Shown here: positions 22,704 through 28,520 of the stretch, piece by piece | Numbering within the stretch: position 1 is the stretch's first letter | How the letters are laid out: each line of letters opens with the position of its first letter | Origin: a virus | Reading direction: 5' to 3' (one strand) | IMG/VR virus record: IMGVR_UViG_3300025413_000094 | Span: 1-29,490 of that record | Length of the DNA: 29,490 nucleotides | Position numbers and translations under genes: made by a program | The notes under the pieces: model-generated | Databases searched by the model: none | The model's input: only the letters and a program-made list of their open reading frames with translations | Told to the model about the DNA's origin: nothing

Positions 22704-23072
22704 TTACTTCACAATCTTTACTCGATAACCCAGTAAAGCTTCAATTTCTGAAACCGTGAGTTCTTTTGTTGGATTGATAGCTTCTCGATGTTCTTCTTCG
22801 GTCATAGACACGCCATTAAGATACCAGATGAAATTTCCATCTGCCCATTCAACTGCAGGACCGTCTTCACGATGATACATACCATTGCGACACCAAAATC
22901 TAGCACCATTTGGAGCAAAAACAGCAGGTCCATCTTCACGGTGAAGTTTACCATGTTTCCACCATTGTTTAACTACACCATCAACTGCAGGTCCATCTTC
23001 ACGGTGAAGTTTACCATCTAGAAACCAAAATTTTGACCCATCATCACAAACATGTACTGTATATACAATCAT
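22704..23072 (-). CDS. HREDGPA-repeat protein
   Basis: Start at the ATG at 23070-23072, with GAGGA upstream. The frame extends only to a TTG before that. The 122-residue product carries three near-identical repeats of the form (K/M)LHREDGPAV or MYHREDGPAV, each followed by a W/F-containing strand (VVKQWWKHG, GARFWCRNG, GNFIWYLNG). This is the repeat seen in MORN-like proteins of phages and large DNA viruses. A C-terminal helix follows (LTVSEIEALLGYRVKIVK). Likely a repeat-built beta-sheet binding surface. Target unknown. Confidence 0.75.
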   Translation of the reverse strand: MIVYTVHVCDDGSKFWFLDGKLHREDGPAVDGVVKQWWKHGKLHREDGPAVFAPNGARFWCRNGMYHREDGPAVEWADGNFIWYLNGVSMTEEEHREAINPTKELTVSEIEALLGYRVKIVK

Positions 23073-23087
23073 TTTAAATATCCTCAA

Positions 23088-23345
23088 TTAAACTACTTTA
23101 TGCACATACTCGAATGCTTTTTCAGGGCCGCACTGTTCAAGATAAGGATGATCCTCAAAGAACAATGATTCAATTTCAGCATCAGAAATCTCACGACAGC
23201 TGACAATATTTTCAGCAATATGCTTCTGTCCGAATTCTGGTACTTCTTCCATTACAACTGAATCCTGTGCAAATTCAGCGCTATCGGTATCTACCACATA
23301 TCGAATGCGAAAGGTGGATACTGTCTCTACCAGAAACTTAGGCAT
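23088..23345 (-). CDS. Conserved T4-like phage protein, unknown
   Basis: 85 residues beginning MPKFLVETVSTFRIRYVVDTDSAEFA and containing EFGQKHIAENIVSCREIS. I recognise this as a small protein common in cyanophage-type T4 relatives, without known function. It has a beta-rich start and an acidic middle, and it shares one base with the stop of the upstream gene (TGATG). Confidence 0.75.
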   Translation of the reverse strand: MPKFLVETVSTFRIRYVVDTDSAEFAQDSVVMEEVPEFGQKHIAENIVSCREISDAEIESLFFEDHPYLEQCGPEKAFEYVHKVV

Positions 23346-23632
23346 CAGATAATCACACTCGAGGTTTGCTTCTGGTATTGCTTGGCGATGGTTTCGTCAG
23401 TCTTCAGCGATGTAAGAATAGACTTCCAAGGAAGCAAAATCTTGGCATCTTCAGGTGCCGAGAAGATAAAAGGTACTAGACCCAGGCCTTGCGGACCCAT
23501 CATAAAAGTCATGACCTTAGTTACAGTGATGCCTTCTTCATTTTGTGCTGAGAAACGAGCAATGAGTTCATCACCCGTCATGAGCTTAAAAGTAAGAATA
23601 TCACCAAATTTATATGAAGTTTCAATAATCAT
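23345..23632 (-). CDS. Small beta-rich conserved phage protein (LSm-like fold possible)
   Basis: 95 residues. FGDILTFKLMTGDELIARFSAQNEEGITVTKVMTF has the G-D-E-x-x-A-x-F pattern of small beta-barrel (LSm/Hfq-like) phage proteins, followed by PFIFSAPEDAKILLPWKSI. Known to me only as a conserved protein next to replication genes in T4-type cyanophages. RNA binding is a guess from fold resemblance. Its start overlaps the stop of the 48-codon gene upstream (TAATG). Confidence 0.7.
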   Translation of the reverse strand: MIIETSYKFGDILTFKLMTGDELIARFSAQNEEGITVTKVMTFMMGPQGLGLVPFIFSAPEDAKILLPWKSILTSLKTDETIAKQYQKQTSSVII

Positions 23633-23778
23633 TAAACATATTCCTCAAGAGCTTTAATTTGAATTGGTGTAGCAGTACGCAGAAACTTGCGGATTGTTTC
23701 AGCAGCTAGGATATAACCCATAGATTCAACACAATCCGCTTCTTCGAGAAGTTCTTCTACAATTTCAGTAACAGTCAT
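23632..23778 (-). CDS. Small helical protein, 48 aa
   Basis: MTVTEIVEELLEEADCVESM begins a 48-residue mostly helical protein ending KALEEYV. Its ATG (23776-23778) overlaps the stop of the upstream gene (ATGA) and its stop overlaps the next ATG (TAATG). That fills the gap between two coupled genes exactly and strongly supports a real gene. Function unknown. Confidence 0.7.
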   Translation of the reverse strand: MTVTEIVEELLEEADCVESMGYILAAETIRKFLRTATPIQIKALEEYV

Positions 23779-24026
23779 GCGACATCCTTAATTTGATCAC
23801 GAAAGATAACAACGAACTTCATCATGGGAAGTGCCGTTTCAGCGAGAACAGCAATTGAAGTCTTGGAAGGAGACTTGTGATTGTAGTATTGAATGTGAAT
23901 CCAATTGATCATATTGCCAGCAGCATTCTTGCCACGGACAATACGAATAACCTCACCACGGATAGTACCTGCAGCACATTCGTAGCGGACACGGTCACCA
24001 ACAAGAACGGTTTCGGGATAAGCCAT
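23775..24026 (-). CDS. Small protein with SH3/KOW-like barrel, unknown
   Basis: Start set at the ATG at 24024-24026 (MAYPETVLVGDRVRYEC), with GAGGAG nine bases upstream. The frame is open further upstream, but that part covers the promoter. The 83-residue product has alternating strands (GDRVRYECAAGTIRGEVIRIVRG, WIHIQYYN), as in KOW/SH3-like barrels that bind nucleic acid or protein. Function unknown. It is the first gene of the coupled group down to 22704 and has a promoter at 24052-24080. Confidence 0.65.
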   Translation of the reverse strand: MAYPETVLVGDRVRYECAAGTIRGEVIRIVRGKNAAGNMINWIHIQYYNHKSPSKTSIAVLAETALPMMKFVVIFRDQIKDVA

Positions 24027-24034
24027 GGAATATC

Positions 24035-24070
24035 TCCTCAGTTGATAATTAAGTCTATACCAACTGAGGA
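24035..24070. repeat. Perfect 10-bp inverted repeat over promoter and Shine-Dalgarno
   Basis: TCCTCAGTTG (24035-24044) and CAACTGAGGA (24061-24070), 16 bp apart, enclose the -10 region. The gene-side arm contains the Shine-Dalgarno GAGGA. A read-through RNA could hide that site, whereas RNA from the local promoter lacks the 5' arm. Confidence 0.65.
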
Positions 24071-24080
24071 AATTTGTCAA
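24052..24080 (-). promoter_or_regulatory. Early-type promoter for the 23775-24026 gene group
   Basis: Minus strand TTGACA (24075-24080), 17 bp, TAGACT (24052-24057), with an overlapping TATAGA at 15-bp spacing. It shares a 3' block with the deaminase promoter at 22672-22700. Confidence 0.6.
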
Positions 24081-24085
24081 CTGTT

Positions 24086-24274
24086 TTATGAGTAAGTTTC
24101 AATATTTGTAAGAAAAAAGCTAGGTGTCCAGCCGTCGAAGCCGCTTCCAAAATTTAGCTTCCGACAAAGTTCTTTAGCTTCACTTGTGATAAGACTCATT
24201 GCAACATACTGCTCGGTCTTTGTTTCGAAGATTGAGGAGACGATATCGTTCTGTGGAATGATCTTGTAGTTCAT
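24086..24274 (-). CDS. Small conserved phage protein (GFDGWTPSFF), 62 aa
   Basis: 62 residues with LNFGSGFDGWTPSFFL near the C-terminus, a motif I associate with small conserved proteins of cyanophage-type T4 relatives. ATG overlaps the gp41 helicase stop (TAATG), so it is translated with the helicase. No known function. Confidence 0.7.
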   Translation of the reverse strand: MNYKIIPQNDIVSSIFETKTEQYVAMSLITSEAKELCRKLNFGSGFDGWTPSFFLTNIETYS

Positions 24275-25659
24275 TACTTAAAGTCCTTGAATTTGTTACG
24301 GTCAAACTTGGAAGAAGGCTTATCACCAGATGGAGTCTTGTCCATTACTGGACCATCATCCATTAGATCTTGGGCAGATTTTTCTACATCGTACAGTTTC
24401 ATCCTTGCTCTATCAACACCAACAACAAATCGTTTAAAGTAACTTGGATCATTGTATCGGTTTTTCAACTGTTTGATCATGATCTGACCTAGTTGATCAA
24501 GTTCTTCCGAAACAATCAATGCAGCCATAAAGTCGCAAGTAGCAGGTAGACCGAATGATTCCGATGTGTCAGTAATTTCAACATCAGAATTTCCATAACC
24601 AGATCTTGTAGTCTGAGTAGCACTAATAAGCGGAATGTTAAACTCAACTGCAAGACCTCTTAGTTCTTCAGCGATTGATTTAATCATTGTGTATGAATTG
24701 ACATTCGCGCCACCACGAATTCGACTTGAAGTACAAAGATTTAGATAGTCAACATAGACAACATCAGGGACAAAATTCTTCTTGAGCTTTAATTCATTTA
24801 GAAGATGTCTGAAGTTTGCTGCACCAGCTGAAGCAGTAGGATATTCTTTGACAATGAACTTACCTTGAGTTTTACCTCTAAGACGATCCATCATCTTGAC
24901 ATAGGATTCCTTAGGTAGTTCTTCAAGTTCTGCCATAGTGACATTGAGCAGATTTGCATCGACACGCTTGGCAATTTCCTGTTCTGCCATTTCCAAGGTG
25001 ATGTAAAGGACATTCAGTCCACTCATAAGATTGTTTGCAGCACAGTGACACATGAAGAGTGACTTGCCAACACCAGTACCAGCGAGGAATACGTTGAGTG
25101 TCTTACGAGGTAAGCCGCCCTTTGTGATCTTGTTCATGTATTCAAGATCAAATGGGATCTTATGTTGTTTTGTGTGATAGTAGTCATATCGTGCATCAAC
25201 ATTCTCGAGGAAGTCATGTCCGATATTGGTATCAAATGATACTGACAGTGCATCTGTCAATAGCCCAGGGATACTACCCTTGGATAGATTTGAATTGTCA
25301 CCATCCAGGATTTTAATTGAGTTCACAATTGCATTGTAGATTGCTTTATCTTGACAAAACTTTTCCGTTTGGTCAACAAGCCAATCAAGATTTTCTTTTT
25401 CAGGTTCCTTGATATTTTCTACATAAGTTCTTGCTTTAGCAAATTGGTCATCATTTAAACTTTTTGAATTGGATAATTCAATGATGATTGCTTCTCTGGA
25501 GGGAATCTTATTGTAATCATTGACATATGTCTCAATAGTAGAATAAATCTTATTCTCTAGATAATCTGAGAAGTATTCAGTCCTGAGATGAGGTAGTGCT
25601 TTCCGAGCAAAATCTTCATTGTACAATAAATTATTGAAAATTACTTCTTCTATCTTCAT
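24274..25659 (-). CDS. 41: Replicative DNA helicase (T4 gp41, DnaB family)
   Basis: 461 residues, close to T4 gp41. The N-terminal helical domain is followed by a RecA-type core with Walker A FLAGTGVGKSLF (GTGVGKS 194-200), Walker B PDVVYVDYLNLC (298-309) and the DnaB-type LISATQTTR sensor. Six subunits encircle the lagging-strand template and unwind DNA at the fork with the gp61 primase. It has a consensus-like promoter (25690-25718) within an 18-bp inverted repeat and a strong AGGAGG ribosome site. No intein is present, although gp41 genes of some phages carry split inteins. Confidence 0.95.
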   Translation of the reverse strand: MKIEEVIFNNLLYNEDFARKALPHLRTEYFSDYLENKIYSTIETYVNDYNKIPSREAIIIELSNSKSLNDDQFAKARTYVENIKEPEKENLDWLVDQTEKFCQDKAIYNAIVNSIKILDGDNSNLSKGSIPGLLTDALSVSFDTNIGHDFLENVDARYDYYHTKQHKIPFDLEYMNKITKGGLPRKTLNVFLAGTGVGKSLFMCHCAANNLMSGLNVLYITLEMAEQEIAKRVDANLLNVTMAELEELPKESYVKMMDRLRGKTQGKFIVKEYPTASAGAANFRHLLNELKLKKNFVPDVVYVDYLNLCTSSRIRGGANVNSYTMIKSIAEELRGLAVEFNIPLISATQTTRSGYGNSDVEITDTSESFGLPATCDFMAALIVSEELDQLGQIMIKQLKNRYNDPSYFKRFVVGVDRARMKLYDVEKSAQDLMDDGPVMDKTPSGDKPSSKFDRNKFKDFK

Positions 25660-25674
25660 CTAACCTCCTGTGTC

Positions 25675-25719
25675 GTTGACATTATATCCACTATATAAAA
25701 CAGTGGATATAATGTCAAC
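25675..25719. repeat. Perfect 18-bp inverted repeat around the helicase promoter
   Basis: GTTGACATTATATCCACT (25675-25692) and its exact reverse complement (25702-25719) flank a 9-bp centre. TTGACA occurs at both ends in opposite directions. No T-run follows either arm, so it is not a typical terminator. It looks like an operator or a promoter-associated palindrome. Confidence 0.8.
25690..25718 (-). promoter_or_regulatory. Strong early-type promoter for gp41 helicase
   Basis: Minus strand TTGACA (25713-25718), 17 bp, TATAGT (25690-25695). The helicase ribosome site AGGAGG lies at 25664-25669. Confidence 0.75.
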
Positions 25720-25727
25720 CAATCTTA

Positions 25728-26288
25728 TCAATCTTCGTCGAGTTCTTCGTAAATTGATTCTGAATCATCTTCATCTGAAACCAAAGTACTATTACTTACT
25801 AGGAACTTGTTTTCAACAAATCGATTGAATGAAGGGGATTCTAGTATTGGATTCCAAAACTCAGATGTATTAGTATCTTTTTCACGGAAGCTCTTGTCAG
25901 AAATCTCACCTGTTTCCATATCAACTTTCTGATACCAACCATTCTTAGGCTTGATTACGTGACCAGATTCAAGAGCTAGATCAAGTAGACCTGACCACTT
26001 GTTAATACCACCTGCGAACTTAACAACAAATGGGAACTTAGACTTTTCCTTCACGAAACGAGACTTCTCGATGTTAATTGTAAAGTTATAACCAGCAAGT
26101 TGATCCTTACCGTCAATCTTTTCCTTTTCCTGAGCCTTACCGATAATGAAGACCTGCATAGCAGAATACATACCACCAGTATTGTGAGTTACTACTCCAT
26201 TTTCTAAGATATAATGCTCAGCTTCCATTACCGAAATATCATATACAGGTCTTTTACCTACATGTGTAATACTTTTAACAGTTTTCAT
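25728..26288 (-). CDS. uvsX: UvsX C-terminal cistron: C-intein fused to the C-extein
   Basis: 186 residues. The first 36 are a C-intein (MKTVKSITHVGKRPVYDISV ... VVTHN), with the terminal His-Asn of intein block G. The C-extein starts with T37 (TGGMYSAMQVFIIGK) and continues through UvsX sequence (NFTINIEKSRFVKEKSKFP, GLLDLALESGHVIKPKNGWY) to an acidic tail. It joins residue 210 of the N-terminal cistron to restore a GG-TGG-MYSA segment, equivalent to the T4 UvsX region GGGTGVMYSA. AAAGGA within the end of the endonuclease gene serves as ribosome site, and the ATG overlaps that gene by 14 bases. Confidence 0.92.
   Translation of the reverse strand: MKTVKSITHVGKRPVYDISVMEAEHYILENGVVTHNTGGMYSAMQVFIIGKAQEKEKIDGKDQLAGYNFTINIEKSRFVKEKSKFPFVVKFAGGINKWSGLLDLALESGHVIKPKNGWYQKVDMETGEISDKSFREKDTNTSEFWNPILESPSFNRFVENKFLVSNSTLVSDEDDSESIYEELDED
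26181..26288 (-). other. Split intein, C-terminal fragment (36 aa)
   Basis: Intein blocks F (VYDISVMEAEHYILENG) and G (VVTHN, followed by T as +1 nucleophile). Together with the N-fragment (27331-27612) this makes a 130-residue endonuclease-free intein. Confidence 0.9.
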
Positions 26289-27294
26289 TTTTAATTTCCT
26301 TTACTAAATTAGTGATAGTGTCTATTTTATTCTTATTGTATTCAGATTCCCAGATAACAAAATATCTGAATCCTAATGATTCAATGAAATTTTTCTTTAT
26401 CTTATCATTTTCATTATTTTCGGTGTGCCAATAGTTGCCATGAAATTCAACACAAATCATATATGTTAAATCAATATAATCATATTTTCTATATCCAACA
26501 GCTGGGATATACTTTCCAAATTCAGAAGACCCAAGATATAGTTTCGATTCTGGAAAGAATAAAGATAAAGAATGGCAAAATTCATCCGCAATCTTCGATC
26601 TGAAAATAGTATTTGAATATCTATTTGATAGATATTCTTCAAATAATTCAACATAGTTTTGATCTTCGTAATTTTTAGACCAATATTCAATATTTAAAGG
26701 ATTGAACGTCTTGAGTTCATCTTTCGTGTATTTTAATGTAGATTTTCTACTATTTGATTTCTGTTTTTCACTGACCAATTCAACTGCTTCATTTAAAGTA
26801 AATCCTTTATTAATCCAAAAATTTACATTCCAACAAGAAACAGTACCATTACCAAGTTTTAACTTTCTATGGAATTCTTTACCACTTTCGGATTGAAATT
26901 TTGAAACTTTTTTAATAGCTTCTTCTTTACTCAATCCTCTAGATTCCCAATATAGATTAGATCTTGGTGAATTTGTTTTTTGGATTTCAGATACTTTATT
27001 ATTGGCGTATTCTTCCGACCACCCTCTAGAAATCCAATATTTAGTAGTTCGTATTGATCCACCTGGTTTATTATCTGGATTTAGAAGTAATGCCATTTGC
27101 TCTTTGTACTTAATTGAAGCTTTTATTTCTGAACCTAAAGATTCAATCATCGTTATTATCTTAGGGTTATCATAGTTAATATCTTTTAAATAATAAGAAA
27201 TTATTAAAATCTTATCTTCAAAGCTAAGATAACCCTTTGATAAATCAATATTAGGAAAAAGCTTATTGTAATTTTTTATTAGCAGTTTATTCAT
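26275..27294 (-). CDS. Vsr-like homing endonuclease inserted inside the split intein
   Basis: 339 residues from the ATG at 27292-27294. A start 18 bases upstream would put the Shine-Dalgarno inside the gene. Residues 86-178 hold three repeats of the pattern YW-x-S-RG-x-S-x-E-x-A-x-x-x-VS (KYWISRGWSEEYA, LYWESRGLSKEEA, NFWINKGFTLNEA), which look like DNA-recognition modules. The C-terminus is Vsr-like: KYDYIDL, VEFHGNYWH (282-290) and FVIWESEYN (312-320). Vsr-like homing endonucleases are known from fractured phage genes. It presumably cuts intein-free uvsX alleles to spread the element. It has the late-promoter plus hairpin module. Confidence 0.88.
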   Translation of the reverse strand: MNKLLIKNYNKLFPNIDLSKGYLSFEDKILIISYYLKDINYDNPKIITMIESLGSEIKASIKYKEQMALLLNPDNKPGGSIRTTKYWISRGWSEEYANNKVSEIQKTNSPRSNLYWESRGLSKEEAIKKVSKFQSESGKEFHRKLKLGNGTVSCWNVNFWINKGFTLNEAVELVSEKQKSNSRKSTLKYTKDELKTFNPLNIEYWSKNYEDQNYVELFEEYLSNRYSNTIFRSKIADEFCHSLSLFFPESKLYLGSSEFGKYIPAVGYRKYDYIDLTYMICVEFHGNYWHTENNENDKIKKNFIESLGFRYFVIWESEYNKNKIDTITNLVKEIKNENC

Positions 27295-27318
27295 AGTTAT
27301 GCCTCCTGACATAACTAT
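27293..27318 (-). promoter_or_regulatory. RBS-sequestering hairpin at the start of the intein endonuclease
   Basis: Minus-strand RNA AUAGUUAUG / CAUAACUAU (9 bp; arms 27310-27318 and 27293-27301) has the loop UCAGGAGG, which is the Shine-Dalgarno. The start codon begins in the 3' arm. The first three bases of the 5' arm are the end of the TATAAATA box. Confidence 0.78.
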
Positions 27319-27323
27319 TTATA
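27316..27323 (-). promoter_or_regulatory. T4-type late promoter TATAAATA overlapping a hairpin
   Basis: Perfect late box between the stop of the UvsX N-terminal cistron and the endonuclease gene. The predicted late transcript would begin near 27309, inside the hairpin. It would give late RNA encoding the endonuclease and the UvsX C-half. Confidence 0.78.
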
Positions 27324-27327
27324 TGGA

Positions 27328-28242
27328 TTATGAATTTGAAATCAATTTAGTTTCGGGTAGAAGATCTTTCGCTTCAATCCAATTCATATCTTCTGATAGA
27401 AATCTGTGTTTATCAGAACACACTACTTTATAACCATCATCAAACTCTATTTCATAACATTCTGGTTCACCAATTTCAAGTGTTTCAGGGTCCCATGTCG
27501 CAGATACAGATTTGTTACCTAGTAGCGTTTTTACAGAATCACCATCAAGAATATCTTCAATTGATTTTACAGTACCGTCTGACATTTGAATCATTGTTCC
27601 TGCTTCAAGACAACCGCCAGACATGATTGCCTTACTGAACATTTCCATAGTCTGGTAAGTGTGGTTGACTGCGATGCAAGGAATATCCTTGGTAGTCAAG
27701 TGAGGAGTGACGATACGCCAGAGTGACTTCATCACCTTAGCACGAGTCATATCTGCTGCGGCATTACCATTTAGAGCGTCCTCAGCTTCTTTCTTGGAAG
27801 CCAAATTACCGACAGAGTCGATAAAGAAGATCACCTTATCACCACGCTTAATTTCGTCTAGGCGCTTAGCGATGTCAAACTTAAGATGTTCTAGATGTTC
27901 GATTGGTACGTGAACAATACGACTTGGGTCAAGACCATTTGACTTGATGTAGTCGGGAGTAATACCAAACTCTGAATCGTAGAAGATGCAGATTGAATCT
28001 TTGTACTTCTTCATGTAAGCCTTGACCAAAACAAGACCCAGAAGTGATTTAAAGTGTTTGGAAGGACCAGCAAGGAATGTGAGTCCTGAAATAAGACCGC
28101 TTTTTAGCTTACCACCCAAAGCAAGATTGATAATAGGAATCTCTGTTGGGGATTGGTCTTTGTCATTAAAGAGTGCTGATTCATCAAGAGTTACTGACTT
28201 GATTGAACCTGCTTTAAGCATACGTTGTAATAGATCACTCAT
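27328..28242 (-). CDS. uvsX: UvsX N-terminal cistron: N-extein fused to the N-intein
   Basis: 304 residues. 1-210 are UvsX recombinase: Walker A FLAGPSKHFKS (57-66), the Walker B strand VIFFIDS and PCIAVNHTYQTMEMFSKAIMSGG. At residue 211 an N-intein starts (CLEAGTMIQMSDGTVKSIED), with block B VVCSDKHRFLS, and the frame stops at ISNS. UvsX is the T4 RecA-like strand-exchange protein needed for recombination-dependent replication. Because this cistron stops before loop 2 and the C-domain, active UvsX needs trans-splicing with the 25728-26288 product. Its leader holds AAAGGA and a hairpin (28268-28288). Confidence 0.93.
   Translation of the reverse strand: MSDLLQRMLKAGSIKSVTLDESALFNDKDQSPTEIPIINLALGGKLKSGLISGLTFLAGPSKHFKSLLGLVLVKAYMKKYKDSICIFYDSEFGITPDYIKSNGLDPSRIVHVPIEHLEHLKFDIAKRLDEIKRGDKVIFFIDSVGNLASKKEAEDALNGNAAADMTRAKVMKSLWRIVTPHLTTKDIPCIAVNHTYQTMEMFSKAIMSGGCLEAGTMIQMSDGTVKSIEDILDGDSVKTLLGNKSVSATWDPETLEIGEPECYEIEFDDGYKVVCSDKHRFLSEDMNWIEAKDLLPETKLISNS
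27331..27612 (-). other. Split intein, N-terminal fragment (94 aa)
   Basis: Starts with Cys (block A CLEAGTMIQMSDG) directly after UvsX SGG and contains block B (CSDKHRF, like the ICSEEH of the gp41-1 intein). It ends at the stop after ETKLISNS. There is no endonuclease domain inside the intein itself. Confidence 0.9.
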
Positions 28243-28267
28243 ATTTTATCCTTTGTTGATTGGTTTA

Positions 28268-28288
28268 TAGAGGGTAACTACCCCTCTA
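28268..28288 (-). promoter_or_regulatory. Hairpin in the uvsX leader
   Basis: Minus strand TAGAGGGGTA-GT-TACCCTCTA (one bulged G) lies between the stop of the small 28292-28510 gene and the uvsX ribosome site. No T-run follows, so it is more likely an RNA-stability, processing or control hairpin than a terminator. It does not cover the ribosome site. Confidence 0.45.
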
Positions 28289-28291
28289 CCA

Positions 28292-28510
28292 TTATTTATC
28301 CAGCAAATCTTTCAATTGCGAAAGAAATTGCTCAAGTTTTTCTTTACGGTTTGGCCAACGAATAATGTCCTTATCCGAATCTCTAAGAAGATTACTAATA
28401 AGAGGTTCGATCATACCATACATTTTATAGAGTCGCTCTCTATAATCACTTTCATTTACTAGATCATATTTGTCTACTGCCGTAAATCCAAAATCATCAT
28501 CAAAATTCAT
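28292..28510 (-). CDS. Small conserved phage protein (NFDDDFGFTAVD), 72 aa
   Basis: Start at the ATG at 28508-28510, with AAGGA upstream. The frame is open further upstream over the end of the polymerase gene. The product begins MNFDDDFGFTAVDKYDLVN, a motif shared by a small protein next to DNA polymerase in cyanophage-type T4 relatives, as I remember. It continues as a charged helical protein (RLYKMYGMIEPLISNLL) and ends LLDK. Its role is unknown; the position between gp43 and uvsX suggests replication timing. Confidence 0.75.
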   Translation of the reverse strand: MNFDDDFGFTAVDKYDLVNESDYRERLYKMYGMIEPLISNLLRDSDKDIIRWPNRKEKLEQFLSQLKDLLDK

Positions 28511-28520
28511 AAAGTATTCC

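Noticed and set aside
25675-25719. Palindrome as a terminator after uvsX
   Set aside because: There is no T-run on either strand after the stem, and a strong promoter lies inside it.
27295-27312. Endonuclease start at 27310-27312 (MSGGIT)
   Set aside because: The Shine-Dalgarno AGGAGG would be inside the coding sequence. The ATG at 27292-27294 has ideal spacing from it.
26275-28242. Frameshifted pseudogene of uvsX instead of a functional split
   Set aside because: Both extein junctions and all intein splice residues (Cys1, block B His, terminal His-Asn, Thr+1) are intact, and each cistron has its own ribosome site.
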